From assembly GCF_004362855.1 (NCBI RefSeq), contig NZ_SNXW01000001.1:556121-620120 (forward strand): 64,000 nt of DNA. Reading direction: 5' to 3'. This DNA is from Aquabacterium commune (GTDB lineage: Bacteria > Pseudomonadota > Gammaproteobacteria > Burkholderiales > Burkholderiaceae_C). Below, in pieces: positions 1-8,778 of the stretch. The position numbers and the translations under genes are program-made. The notes beneath the pieces were generated by a model that saw nothing but the letters and a program-made list of their open reading frames with translations, had not been told where the DNA came from and ran no database searches. Numbering within the stretch: the first letter of the stretch is position 1; every line of letters begins with the position of its first letter.

Positions 1-2735
1 AGGCCCACGCTGGCCAGCAGGCTGGCGCGGTGGGGCTCCAGCGCGTCGAAGGCACCCGCCTTGATGAGCGCCTCGGCCACCCGCTTGTTGACCTGCTTGC
101 GGTCCACCCGCGCGCAGAAATCGAAGAAGCTTTTGAACGGGCCATTCTCTTTGCGCTCGCGCACCAAGGCCTCGATCGCGCCCTGGCCCGTGCCTTTGAC
201 CGCGCCCAGCGCATAGCAGATGGTCTTCTTGCCCGTGGGCACGAAGCGCCACTCGCCCTGGTTCACATCGGGCGGCGTGAAGGTGATGCCGAAGTTCTGC
301 GTGGCATCGTCGTGGAAGATCTTGAGCTTGTCCGTGTCGTCACTCGACACGCTCATGTTCCCGGAGAAGAACTCGGCCGTGTAGTGCGCCTTCAGCCAGG
401 CCGTGTGGTACGCCAGCAAGGCGTAAGCGGCGGCGTGCGACTTGTTGAAGCCGTAGCCCGCGAACTTCTCCATCAGGTCGAAGATCTCGTTGGCCAGCGG
501 CGCTTCGATGCCGTTCTTGGCCGCACCGGCCGCGAAGATCGAGCGGTGCTCGGCCATCTCCTCGACCTTCTTCTTGCCCATGGCCCGGCGCAGCATGTCG
601 GCGCCGCCCAGTGAGTAGCCCCCCACCTTCTGGGCCACCTGCATCACCTGCTCCTGATAGACCATGATGCCGTAGGTCTCTTCGAGCACCGAGGCCATCA
701 GGGGGTGCGGGTACTCCACGGCTTCGCGGCCGTGCTTGCGCGCGCAGAAGGACGGGATCAGGTCCATCGGGCCCGGTCGGTAGAGCGCCACCAGCGCGAT
801 GATGTCCTCGAAGACGCTGGGCTTGGCGTCGCGCAGCATCCCTTGCATGCCGCGGGATTCCAGCTGGAACACGGCCACGGTCTTGCCCTCGGACAGCAGC
901 CGGTAGGCGGCCGCGTCGTCGAGCGGGATCTTGGCGAAATCGAAGTCTTTCTGATCGGGGTGGCGCGCGACGATGTAGTCCTTGGCCAGCTCCAGGATGG
1001 TCAGCGTGGCCAGGCCCAGGAAGTCGAACTTCACCAGGCCGATGGCTTCGACGTCGTCCTTGTCGTACTGGCTCACGGCCGAGTCGCTGCCCGGCTGCTG
1101 GTAGAGCGGGCAGAAGTCGGTGATCTTGCCCGGCGCGATCAGCACGCCCCCCGCGTGCATGCCGATGTTGCGCACCATGCCTTCGACGCGCGTGGCCAGC
1201 TCCAACAGCGAGGCCACCTCTTCTTCGGCGGCTTCGCGCTGCTCCAGTTCGGGCGCTTCCTTGCGAGCGTAGATGATGCCGGGGTCGGGCTCGGCGGGCA
1301 CCTTGGCCAAGGTCACGGTCTTGCCCGGTGGCGCGGGGATCAGCTTGGCGATGCTGTCCACGTGGCCATAGCCCATGCCCAGCACGCGGCCCACGTCGCG
1401 CAGCGCGGCCTTGGCGGCCATGGTGCCGAAGGTGGCGATCTGCGAGACAGCGTCGCGGCCATAGCGGTCCTTCACGTAGTCGATGACGCGGTCGCGGTTG
1501 CCCTGGCAGAAGTCGATGTCGAAGTCGGGCATCGAGACGCGTTCCGGGTTCAGGAAGCGCTCGAACAGCAGGTTGTATTTCAGCGGGTCGAGGTCGGTGA
1601 TCTTCAGCGCGTAAGCCACCAGCGAGCCTGCGCCCGAGCCCCGGCCCGGCCCCACCGGGCAGCCGTTGTTCTTGGCCCAGTTGATGAAGTCCTGCACGAT
1701 GAGGAAGTAGCCGGGGAAGCCCATCTTCAGGATCGTGTTGACCTCGAAGTCCAGGCGCTCGACATAGTGGGCGCGCTGCGCGTTGCGCTCGTCTTCGTTC
1801 GGGTAGAGCTGCAGCAGGCGCTCTTCCAGACCGATGTGGGACAGCTCGCGGAAGTAGTCCTCCATGGGCTGGGGCTGGCCATCCGCCATGATCGGCGTCG
1901 GGAAATTCGGCAGTTGAGGCTTGCCCAGCACCAGCGTCAGCGCACAGCGCCGCGCAATGGCCACGGTGTTGGCAATCGCCGAGGGGATGTCGGCGAACAG
2001 GGCCTGCATCTCGGCCGTGGTCTTGAAGTGCTGCTCGCGCGTGAAGCGCTTGATGCGCTTGGGGTTGCCCAGGGTTTCGCCTTCGGCGATGCAGGTGCGC
2101 GCTTCGTGGGCCTCGAAGTCGTCGGGCGTCTGGAACTGGATGGGGTGGGTGGCCACCACCGGCAGCTGCAGGCGCGCGGCCACCGGCACGGCGGCGCGGA
2201 TGTGCGCCTCGTTGGTGTTGTGCCCGCCGCGCTGCAGCTCGATGTAGAAGCGGCCCGGGAAGGTGTCTGCCAGCTTGCGCGCCCAGGCCTCGGCCTTGGC
2301 CACATCGCCCATCAGCAGCGCTTGGCCGACGATGCCCATTTCGGCACCGGCCAGGCAGATCAGGCCCTCGTTGCGCTCGGCCAGCGAGGCCCAATTCACC
2401 CAGGCGTGCGTGCGCTGGCCCGGCGCCGTCCAGGCCTCGCCCAGCAACTCGCACAGGCGCAGGTAGCCCGCGCGGTTCTGGATCAGCAACAGCAGGCGGG
2501 TGGGCGCCTTGCCGGCCTCTTCGGGCTCCAGCCAGACATCCGCACCGATGATGGGTTGAACGCCTTTTTTGCGCGCCGATGAATACAGCTTGACCGCACC
2601 GAACAGGTTGGAGAGGTCGGTCACCGCCACTGCGGGCTGGCCATCCTTCTGGGCGGCCTTGACCAGGTCGTCGATGCGGACGGTGCCGTCAACGACGGAA
2701 AATTCGGTGTGGGAGCGCAGGTGAACGAATGCCAT
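1..2735 (-). CDS. dnaE: DNA polymerase III subunit alpha, 5' part (3' end outside the window)
   Basis: Catalytic subunit of the replicative DNA polymerase. About 911 codons are visible of a family that usually has about 1,150-1,180, so the C-terminal OB-fold and tau-binding part are missing. The product starts MAFVHLRSHTEFSVVDG, the typical PHP-domain opening. The acidic polymerase motif PDFDIDFCQGNRDR is encoded near 1470-1535. The ATG at 2735 has no Shine-Dalgarno sequence but is preceded after exactly 6 nt by TACAAT, suggesting a leaderless message. It is divergent from trhO, with 73 bp between the two start codons. The family assignment is certain; the transcript start is inferred. Confidence 0.97.
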   Translation of the reverse strand, partial: MAFVHLRSHTEFSVVDGTVRIDDLVKAAQKDGQPAVAVTDLSNLFGAVKLYSSARKKGVQPIIGADVWLEPEEAGKAPTRLLLLIQNRAGYLRLCELLGEAWTAPGQRTHAWVNWASLAERNEGLICLAGAEMGIVGQALLMGDVAKAEAWARKLADTFPGRFYIELQRGGHNTNEAHIRAAVPVAARLQLPVVATHPIQFQTPDDFEAHEARTCIAEGETLGNPKRIKRFTREQHFKTTAEMQALFADIPSAIANTVAIARRCALTLVLGKPQLPNFPTPIMADGQPQPMEDYFRELSHIGLEERLLQLYPNEDERNAQRAHYVERLDFEVNTILKMGFPGYFLIVQDFINWAKNNGCPVGPGRGSGAGSLVAYALKITDLDPLKYNLLFERFLNPERVSMPDFDIDFCQGNRDRVIDYVKDRYGRDAVSQIATFGTMAAKAALRDVGRVLGMGYGHVDSIAKLIPAPPGKTVTLAKVPAEPDPGIIYARKEAPELEQREAAEEEVASLLELATRVEGMVRNIGMHAGGVLIAPGKITDFCPLYQQPGSDSAVSQYDKDDVEAIGLVKFDFLGLATLTILELAKDYIVARHPDQKDFDFAKIPLDDAAAYRLLSEGKTVAVFQLESRGMQGMLRDAKPSVFEDIIALVALYRPGPMDLIPSFCARKHGREAVEYPHPLMASVLEETYGIMVYQEQVMQVAQKVGGYSLGGADMLRRAMGKKKVEEMAEHRSIFAAGAAKNGIEAPLANEIFDLMEKFAGYGFNKSHAAAYALLAYHTAWLKAHYTAEFFSGNMSVSSDDTDKLKIFHDDATQNFGITFTPPDVNQGEWRFVPTGKKTICYALGAVKGTGQGAIEALVRERKENGPFKSFFDFCARVDRKQVNKRVAEALIKAGAFDALEPHRASLLASVG

Positions 2736-2741
2736 CCGGGG

Positions 2742-2747
2742 ATTGTA
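2742..2747 (-). promoter_or_regulatory. -10 box of dnaE (leaderless-type)
   Basis: TACAAT on the minus strand, followed by CCCCGG and then the dnaE ATG. Transcription would begin at or next to the start codon. No convincing -35 hexamer was found 16-18 bp upstream. Confidence 0.55.
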
Positions 2748-2796
2748 GGGAGCTTGGCCGCGGCGGCATGCTGGGAGACGGTCTGGCCGTGTTTCC

Positions 2797-2802
2797 TACA
2801 AT
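2797..2802 (+). promoter_or_regulatory. -10 box of trhO (leaderless-type)
   Basis: TACAAT followed by GCGCGG and then the trhO ATG at 2809, the same 6-nt spacing as for divergent dnaE. There is no ribosome binding site between the box and the ATG. The -35 region is degenerate. Confidence 0.55.
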
Positions 2803-2808
2803 GCGCGG

Positions 2809-3606
2809 ATGTCTGCGGTGCTCAACATCTCCTCCTACCTTTTCGTCACCCTGCGTGACACGGCCGAGCTGCGCGAGCGCCTGCACGCCGAGGCCCTGGC
2901 GCGCGGCCTCAAAGGCACGGTGCTGATCGCCGAGGAGGGCATCAACCTCTTCCTGGCCGGCCCGCCCGAGGCGGTGCGCGGCTGGGTCGCGGTGCTGCGG
3001 GCCGACCCGCGTTTCGCCCAGCTGGCGCCCAAGGAGAGCTGGTCGGACACCGTGCCCTTCAAGAAACTGCTGGTCAAGGTCAAGGGCGAGATCATCCGCA
3101 TGAACCACCCCACCATCCGCCCGGATGCCGTGGGCGATGCTGGCCGCGCCCCGGCCGTCGAGCCGGCCGTGTTGCGCCAATGGCTGGCCCAGGGCCACGA
3201 CGACGCGGGCCGCCCCGTGGTCACGCTGGACACGCGCAACGACTTCGAGGTGGACTACGGCACCTTCGAGGGCGCCATCGACTGGCGCATCGCCAAGTTC
3301 AGCGAGTTCCCCGAGGCCGTGCAGGCGCACAAGGCCGCGTTCGAGGGCAAGACCGTGGTGAGCTTCTGCACGGGCGGCATCCGCTGCGAGAAAGCCGCGC
3401 TGTACATGCAGGAGGCGGGCATCGAGCACGTCTATCAGCTCGAAGGCGGCATCCTCAAGTACTTCGAGCTGACCGACGGCGCCCACTGGCAAGGCGACTG
3501 CTTCGTTTTCGATGGGCGCGAGGCCCTGGCCGCCGATTTGCAGGTGGGCCAGGCGGCCAGCCGCCGCGCCACCAAGGCCACCAAGGCCGGCAGCGGTCAG
3601 GGCTGA
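2809..3606 (+). CDS. trhO: tRNA uridine(34) hydroxylase (rhodanese family, YceA/TrhO)
   Basis: Oxygen-dependent hydroxylation of U34 in tRNA, the first step towards 5-methoxyuridine or cmo5U at the wobble position. The 265-residue product has the N-terminal acylphosphatase-like part (KGTVLIAEEGINLFLAG, residues 35-51) followed by a rhodanese domain with the active-site loop CTGGIRC at 187-193, Cys187 being the expected nucleophile. Length and motif order match the family. The ATG fits a -10 box 6 nt upstream and has no Shine-Dalgarno sequence. It faces the TetR-family gene convergently with about 30 bp between them and no visible terminator. Confidence 0.95.
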   Translation: MSAVLNISSYLFVTLRDTAELRERLHAEALARGLKGTVLIAEEGINLFLAGPPEAVRGWVAVLRADPRFAQLAPKESWSDTVPFKKLLVKVKGEIIRMNHPTIRPDAVGDAGRAPAVEPAVLRQWLAQGHDDAGRPVVTLDTRNDFEVDYGTFEGAIDWRIAKFSEFPEAVQAHKAAFEGKTVVSFCTGGIRCEKAALYMQEAGIEHVYQLEGGILKYFELTDGAHWQGDCFVFDGREALAADLQVGQAASRRATKATKAGSGQG

Positions 3607-3635
3607 CGTGCTGAAGGGCTGAAGCTCGGCCCAGC

Positions 3636-4295
3636 TCAGGCGGGCTTGCCGGCCAAGGACATCAGGCCCTGGTAAGGCAACAGGTTGGTCTGCACGACCT
3701 TGTCGATGGGTTCGGCAAAGCCATCGTGCATCCAGCGCGCAGCCAGCAAGACGTTCAGGCCGATCATGCCGTCGGCCAGCAGGTCGAGGTTGACGTCGCC
3801 CACCTGAGGCTCGGGCACCAGCAGGTGCAGATAGTGGCGCAGCATGGTCGAGTAGTCGCGCGCGGTGGCACCGCTCAGCGCGGCGACCTCGTCGTTCACG
3901 CCCAGCGAATCCACCAGCATGATGCGGCCCCGGCGCGGGTCGTCGCGGATGAACTCCAGGAAGACGCGGATGGCCGGCTCCAGCATGCCCAGCGGCGTCG
4001 GCTCGGCTTTTTTGAGCGCGGCCAGCGTCAGCGCCATGAGCTGCTCGCGCAGGTCGGCGTAGGTGGCCAGGAAGAGCTGGGGCAGCGTCTTGAAAGATTC
4101 GTAAAAATAGCGCTCGGTCAGGTGGGCGGCCACGCAAACCTCGCGCACGGTGGCCGCGTGGAAGCCCTTGGTGCCGAACACCTCGATGGCGCCCTCGATG
4201 AGCTTGGCGCGACGCAGGCGCTGGCGCTCTTCGGGCAGCACGCCACCGTAACGGCGCTTCGGGGAAGGTGGGGTGTCAGGCAAGGCGGATTTCAT
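3636..4295 (-). CDS. TetR/AcrR family transcriptional regulator
   Basis: Probable ligand-responsive repressor of the divergent monooxygenase operon. 219 residues: a TetR-type N-terminal DNA-binding domain (RLRRAKLIEGAIEVFGTKGF, then an HTH reaching AHLTERYFYESF) and a variable helical ligand domain. The start was placed at MKSALPDT (4295) because an upstream in-frame start would put coding sequence across the operators. Two near-palindromes of the TGACA-n-TGTCA type lie immediately upstream, the arrangement expected for autorepression plus control of the operon starting at 4398. The inducer cannot be read from sequence; a ketone, sterol or lipid substrate of the monooxygenase is a guess. Confidence 0.9.
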   Translation of the reverse strand: MKSALPDTPPSPKRRYGGVLPEERQRLRRAKLIEGAIEVFGTKGFHAATVREVCVAAHLTERYFYESFKTLPQLFLATYADLREQLMALTLAALKKAEPTPLGMLEPAIRVFLEFIRDDPRRGRIMLVDSLGVNDEVAALSGATARDYSTMLRHYLHLLVPEPQVGDVNLDLLADGMIGLNVLLAARWMHDGFAEPIDKVVQTNLLPYQGLMSLAGKPA

Positions 4296-4308
4296 GGTGA
4301 TCCCTATA

Positions 4309-4328
4309 TTGACATGGATCATTGTCAA
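4309..4328. promoter_or_regulatory. Putative TetR-family operator 1
   Basis: TTGACATGGATCATTGTCAA: 8 of 10 base pairs are symmetric around 4318/4319. It lies 13 bp upstream of the repressor ATG, where binding would block the minus-strand promoter. It shares the outer half-sites TGACA and TGTCA with operator 2. Confidence 0.6.
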
Positions 4329-4336
4329 AGTTATTC

Positions 4337-4354
4337 TGACAAGAATCTTTGTCA
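4337..4354. promoter_or_regulatory. Putative TetR-family operator 2
   Basis: TGACAAGAATCTTTGTCA: 7 of 9 pairs are symmetric around 4345/4346. Its centre is 27 bp from that of operator 1, and it sits 43 bp upstream of the monooxygenase start. The two sites together fit a divergently acting repressor. Confidence 0.6.
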
Positions 4355-4397
4355 AAAGTCAAGGCAAGCTTCCCTGACACACCGGGCCACCGCCACC

Positions 4398-5921
4398 ATG
4401 AAACCGCACGATTTCCAAGCAGCACACGGCACCGGCCAGGGCCCGGCGTCACCGGCCCCCGGCGTGGAGCGCCACCGCATCACCGTGGTGGGCACGGGCT
4501 TTTCGGGCCTGTGCATGGGCGTGAAGCTGCGCGCGCAAGGCGAGGAAGATTTCGTGCTGCTGGAGCGCGCGGGCGATGTCGGCGGCACCTGGCGCGACAA
4601 CACCTACCCGGGCTGCGCCTGCGACGTCGAATCGCACCTGTATTCCTTCTCCTTCGAGCCCAACCCGCACTGGTCGCGCCTGTACGCGCCCCAGCCGGAA
4701 ATCTTCGCCTACCTGAAACACGTCGCCACCAAGTACGACCTGCTGCGCCACGTGCGTTTCCACGCCAAGCTGGTGGGCGCCCGTTACGACGAGGCCCGCC
4801 AGCTGTGGGTGGTGACGGCCGAAGATGGCCGCGTCTTCGAGTCCGAGGTGCTGGTGTCGGGCATGGGTGGCCTGAGCAACCCGGCCATCCCTCAGATCAA
4901 GGGCCTGGAGACCTTCGCGGGCAAAGCCTTCCACTCGGCCACCTGGGACCACGGGCACACGCTGGACGACCAGCGCGTGGCGGTGATCGGCAGCGGTGCC
5001 AGCGCCATCCAGTTCGTGCCGGCGATCGCGCCCAAGGTGGGCAAGCTGACTTACTTCCAGCGCACACCACCTTGGGTCGTGCCCAAGATGGACCGCCCCA
5101 TCCGCCCCGACGAGACCGCCGACTTCGCCGCCAACCCCTGGCGCCAGCGCATGGCCCGCACCCGGCTGTACTGGACGCTGGAGGCGCGTTTCCTGGCCTT
5201 CAAGTTCAAGCCCGAGTGGATGAACCTGGTGGCCAAAGTCGGCAAGCACCGCATCCGCAAGCACATCAAAGACCCGGTCCTGCAGGCCAAGCTCACGCCC
5301 GACTACACCCCCGGCTGCAAGCGCCTGCTGATCTCGAACGAGTACTACCCGGCCCTGGCGCGCACCAACGTCGAGGTCGTCACCGAAGGCATCCGCGAGG
5401 TGGTGCCGCAAGGCGTCGTCACACAGGACGGCCGCCTGCACGAGGTGGACACCATCATCTTCGGCACGGGCTTCAAGGTGCAGGATCCGATCCCGCCAGG
5501 CACGGTGTTCGGACGCGGTGGCCGCGACCTGGCCGAGGTCTGGAAAAACGGCCCGGAGGCCCACATGGGCATCGCCGTGGCGGGCTTCCCCAACTTCTTC
5601 ATGCTGATGGGCCCCAACACCGGCCTGGGCCACAACTCGATGGTGTTCATGATCGAGTCCCAGGCGCACTACATCGTCGAGGCGCTCAAGGCGATGAAGG
5701 AACATGGCGTGAAAGCCATCGACGTCAAGCCACAGGTGCAACAGCGCTTCGTGGACGGTGTGCAGGAGGAGCTCCAACGCACCGTCTGGCAATCGGGCTG
5801 CAAGAGCTGGTACCTCAACGAACAAGGCCGCAACACGGCCGCCTGGCCCGGCTTCACCTTCGCCTACCGGCTCAAGACCCGCCGCTTCAAACTTTCGCAG
5901 TACTTCACGGAACGCGCATGA
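4398..5921 (+). CDS. Flavin-containing / Baeyer-Villiger-type monooxygenase
   Basis: FAD- and NADPH-dependent monooxygenase, expected to insert oxygen next to a ketone carbonyl to give an ester or lactone. The 507-residue product has the FAD-binding VGTGFSG at 31-37, the BVMO fingerprint FAGKAFHSATWD at 173-184 (FxGxxxHxxxW with D in place of P), and the NADPH-binding GSGASA at 198-203. ATG 4398 was chosen because the frame extends upstream through the operators and the TetR gene. Its stop overlaps the next start (ATGA), so it is translationally coupled to an esterase. The gene order FMO, LipR-like hydrolase, SDR is the same as at the start of the Mycobacterium tuberculosis mymA operon. Substrate unknown. 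Confidence 0.92.
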   Translation: MKPHDFQAAHGTGQGPASPAPGVERHRITVVGTGFSGLCMGVKLRAQGEEDFVLLERAGDVGGTWRDNTYPGCACDVESHLYSFSFEPNPHWSRLYAPQPEIFAYLKHVATKYDLLRHVRFHAKLVGARYDEARQLWVVTAEDGRVFESEVLVSGMGGLSNPAIPQIKGLETFAGKAFHSATWDHGHTLDDQRVAVIGSGASAIQFVPAIAPKVGKLTYFQRTPPWVVPKMDRPIRPDETADFAANPWRQRMARTRLYWTLEARFLAFKFKPEWMNLVAKVGKHRIRKHIKDPVLQAKLTPDYTPGCKRLLISNEYYPALARTNVEVVTEGIREVVPQGVVTQDGRLHEVDTIIFGTGFKVQDPIPPGTVFGRGGRDLAEVWKNGPEAHMGIAVAGFPNFFMLMGPNTGLGHNSMVFMIESQAHYIVEALKAMKEHGVKAIDVKPQVQQRFVDGVQEELQRTVWQSGCKSWYLNEQGRNTAAWPGFTFAYRLKTRRFKLSQYFTERA

Positions 5922-6829
5922 GCATCCAATCCTTCATCACCAACCTCGTCCTGCGTCACCAGTTCAAGCGCCAGGGCCGCGGCCCCTTGAACGTCGAGAA
6001 GGCGCGCCACATGGTCAGCAAGATGGCCAAGCGCTATCCGCCGCCGCCCAAGAGCATCACCCACACGCCGGTGCCTGCACAAGCGCAGCACAAGCTGTGT
6101 TCGGCCGAGTGGCTGAGCGTCGCCCACCCCAAGCACACGGTGCTGTACTTCCACGGTGGCGGCTACTTCTTCTGCGGCCTGGACACCCACCGCCCCACCT
6201 GCGCCTACCTCGCCCGCACGGCGCAGGCGCGCGTGCTGTCGGTGGACTACCGCATGGCGCCGGAACACGTTTTCCCCGCCGCGGTGGACGACGCCGTGGC
6301 CTGGTGGCAAGAGCTGCTGCGCCAGGGCACCGATCCGCGCACCGTGGTCTTCGCCGGTGACTCCGCCGGTGGCGGCCTGGCCGTGGCCTGCATGGTGGCC
6401 GCGCGCGACCAGGGCCTGCCCCTGCCCGCAGGCGCCATCCTGTTCTCGCCCTGGACCGACCTCACCTGCTCCGGCGAAACCATGAAAACGCTGGCCGACG
6501 CCGACGTGATGTTCAACCCCGAATCGCTGCCGGAAGCCGCCGCGCTCTACCTGGCCGGCAAGCCGACCACCACGCCGCTGGCCTCGCCGCTGTTCGCCAA
6601 CCTCAAGGGGCTGCCTTCGCTGATGATCCACGCCAGCCGCCACGAGATCCTGCTGGCCGACTCGACCCGCCTGCACGAGCGCGCCATGGCCCAGGGCGTG
6701 ACCAGCGAGATCCACCTGCGCGCCAAGATGCCCCACGTCTGGCCGACGATGCTGATGCTGCCCGAGGCCCGCCAGACGCTGAAGGAATGCGGCGAGTTCG
6801 TCGCCCGCGTGGCCCGCAGCGCGCGCTGA
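5918..6829 (+). CDS. Alpha/beta hydrolase, HSL (LipR-like) esterase family
   Basis: Carboxylesterase of the hormone-sensitive lipase family. 303 residues, with the oxyanion-hole motif HGGGYF at 79-84 and nucleophile elbow GDSAGG at 147-152 (Ser149). The SVDYRMAPEHVFPAA segment typical of the family lies between them. A C-terminal catalytic His is likely in the KMPHVWP segment. It starts inside the stop codon of the monooxygenase (4-bp overlap). In context it probably hydrolyses the ester made by the upstream Baeyer-Villiger enzyme, but this is inference. Confidence 0.92.
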   Translation: MSIQSFITNLVLRHQFKRQGRGPLNVEKARHMVSKMAKRYPPPPKSITHTPVPAQAQHKLCSAEWLSVAHPKHTVLYFHGGGYFFCGLDTHRPTCAYLARTAQARVLSVDYRMAPEHVFPAAVDDAVAWWQELLRQGTDPRTVVFAGDSAGGGLAVACMVAARDQGLPLPAGAILFSPWTDLTCSGETMKTLADADVMFNPESLPEAAALYLAGKPTTTPLASPLFANLKGLPSLMIHASRHEILLADSTRLHERAMAQGVTSEIHLRAKMPHVWPTMLMLPEARQTLKECGEFVARVARSAR

Positions 6830-6893
6830 CGATCACGACAACACCCGCCGCACCCCATCGAAGCCGAACAAAGCCCCCCCACAAGGAGACCCC

Positions 6894-7766
6894 ATGAAAT
6901 CCTTCCAGAACAAAGTTGCCGCCATCACCGGCGCCGCCTCCGGCATGGGCCGCACCCTGGCCGTCGAACTGGCCCGCCGCGGCTGCCACCTGGCCCTGAG
7001 CGACGTCAACGAGGCCGAGCTGGTCAAGACGGCCGAGCTGGCGTCCGCGCACGGCGTCAAGGTGACGGTGAAGAAGGTCAACGTCGCCGAGCGCGATGCC
7101 GTGTTCGCTTGGGCCAACGAAGCCGCGCGCGACCACGGCCGGGTCAACCTGGTCTTCAACAATGCCGGCGTGGCGCTGACCGCCAACGTCGAGGACGTCA
7201 AGATCACCGACTTCGAGTGGATCATGGGCATCAACTTCTGGGGCGTGGTCCACGGCACCCAGGCCTTCCTGCCCCACCTGAAGGCCTCGGGCGACGGCCA
7301 CATCGTCAACACCTCCAGCCTGTTCGGCCTGATGGCCGTGCCCACGCAAGGCACGTACAACGCCAGCAAGTTCGCCGTGCGCGGCTACACCGAGGCCTTG
7401 CGCATGGAGTTGGAGATGGAGGGCGCGTGTGTGAGCGCCACCTGCGTGCACCCGGGCGGCATCGCCACCAACATCGCCATGGCCGGCAAGATCGACGCGT
7501 CGGTCACGGCCAAGACCGGCGTGAGCGAAGCGGACCACAAGCGCGCGGCCAACAAGCTCATCAACGTGACCACGGCAGAGTCCGCGGCCCTGCAGATCCT
7601 CAAGGCGGTGGAGCACAACGAACGGCGCGTGCTGGTTGGCCCCGATGCGCGCTTCCTCGACAAGATGGTGCGCCTGCTGGGATCGGCCTACCAGGTCCTG
7701 GTGATGCGGCAGGTGCGCAAGATGAACAGCGCCCGCAGCCACCGGGCCGCCGCTGCCACTCGGTGA
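6894..7766 (+). CDS. Short-chain dehydrogenase/reductase (SDR)
   Basis: NAD(P)-dependent oxidoreductase of the classical SDR family, 290 residues. Cofactor motif TGAASGMG is at 12-19, NNAG at 89-92, and the active-site YNASK at 155-159 with Ser at 141-142. An AAGGAG ribosome binding site precedes the ATG. It lies 64 bp after the esterase on the same strand and is probably co-transcribed with it. Within the presumed pathway it would oxidise an alcohol or reduce a ketone made by the neighbours. Substrate not determinable. Confidence 0.92.
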   Translation: MKSFQNKVAAITGAASGMGRTLAVELARRGCHLALSDVNEAELVKTAELASAHGVKVTVKKVNVAERDAVFAWANEAARDHGRVNLVFNNAGVALTANVEDVKITDFEWIMGINFWGVVHGTQAFLPHLKASGDGHIVNTSSLFGLMAVPTQGTYNASKFAVRGYTEALRMELEMEGACVSATCVHPGGIATNIAMAGKIDASVTAKTGVSEADHKRAANKLINVTTAESAALQILKAVEHNERRVLVGPDARFLDKMVRLLGSAYQVLVMRQVRKMNSARSHRAAAATR

Positions 7767-7820
7767 CATCCCTGAGCCCGCGAAGCCGGATGCGATGCGG
7801 CAGTGCGGCATGATGCGCAG

Positions 7821-8765
7821 ATGAAATGGCTCAAGCGTTTGTGGTGGATCGGGCTGCTCGTCGGCATGGCGGTGTCCGTGTTCGTCTGGGCGGCCTGGGA
7901 ACCTGACCGCCAGCTCGGCCAGTTGCTGGCGCGCTGGGCGCCCGAGCCATCGACCTTCCTGGAGCTCGATGGCATGCAGGTGCACATGCGCGACACCGGC
8001 CCGCGCAACGACCCCACGCCCATCGTGCTCCTGCATGGCATGGCCTCCAGCCTGCACAGCTTCGAGGGCTGGCAAACCTCGCTGCAGGACCGGCGCCGCG
8101 TCATCAGCGTGGACCTGCCCGGCTTCGGCCTGACCGGCCCCAGCCCGCAAGGCGACTACCGCATCGACGCCTACACGCGCTTCGTGCTGCGCCTGCTCGA
8201 CACCTTGGGCGTCAAGCACGTGGTGCTGGTGGGCAATGCGCTGGGCGGTGAAATCGCCTGGCAAACGGCCGTGCTCGCGCCCGAGCGGGTGCGCAAGCTG
8301 GTGCTGATCGACGCCGACGGCTACCCGCCTGCGGTGCTGTCCATGCCCGCGGCCTTCCAGGTGGCCAGCATGCGCGGCATGCGTTGGGTGTCCGAGCGCA
8401 TCCTGCCGCGCGCCATGGTGGCGACCAGCCTGCGCAGCGCCTTCGGCAGCGACGAAAAGGTCACGCCCGACAAGATCGACCGCTACTTCGAGCTCAACCT
8501 GCGCGTGGGCAACCGCCGCGCGTTGTTCCAGCGCATGGACCAGGCCCAGTTCGGCGCCTCGTCGGCCTTGATCCGCCGGGTGCAGCAGCCCACGCTGGTG
8601 ATCTGGGGCGAGCGCGACGAGATGATCTCGCCCGAGCACGGCAGCCTGTTCTGCCAGGACATCCCCCACTGCCAGCTGGTGTCGTTCTCGGGATTGGGCC
8701 ACCTGCCCCAGGAGGAAGACGCAGAACGCACCTTGCGGCCGCTGCGCGACTTCCTCGCCAAGTGA
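7821..8765 (+). CDS. Alpha/beta hydrolase-fold protein with nucleophile Ser replaced by Ala
   Basis: 314 residues with an N-terminal membrane anchor (about residues 6-28, hydrophobic with Trp) followed by an alpha/beta-hydrolase fold: HG oxyanion motif in IVLLHGMASS, acid residue in WGERDEM, and His in GLGHLPQEED. The nucleophile elbow reads GNALGG instead of GNSLGG; residue 140 is encoded GCG at 8238-8240, so the catalytic serine is absent. The fold is clear, but classical esterase activity would not be expected. The start was set at ATG 7821: CATGAT lies 6 nt upstream and there is no Shine-Dalgarno sequence. It is convergent with the FMN reductase, 13 bp apart. Confidence 0.85.
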   Translation: MKWLKRLWWIGLLVGMAVSVFVWAAWEPDRQLGQLLARWAPEPSTFLELDGMQVHMRDTGPRNDPTPIVLLHGMASSLHSFEGWQTSLQDRRRVISVDLPGFGLTGPSPQGDYRIDAYTRFVLRLLDTLGVKHVVLVGNALGGEIAWQTAVLAPERVRKLVLIDADGYPPAVLSMPAAFQVASMRGMRWVSERILPRAMVATSLRSAFGSDEKVTPDKIDRYFELNLRVGNRRALFQRMDQAQFGASSALIRRVQQPTLVIWGERDEMISPEHGSLFCQDIPHCQLVSFSGLGHLPQEEDAERTLRPLRDFLAK

Positions 8766-8778
8766 GGCGGCAGGCGTT

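Noticed and set aside
340..2582. Two long open frames (over 600 codons) overlapping dnaE, one on each strand
   Set aside because: Compositions rich in Arg/Ala/Gly/His with no family signature; they are frame shadows of dnaE in GC-rich DNA.
6603..8702. A 699-codon minus-strand frame opposite the SDR and alpha/beta hydrolase genes
   Set aside because: Both genes on the plus strand have complete family motifs; the antisense frame is His/Gln/Gly-rich low-complexity translation.
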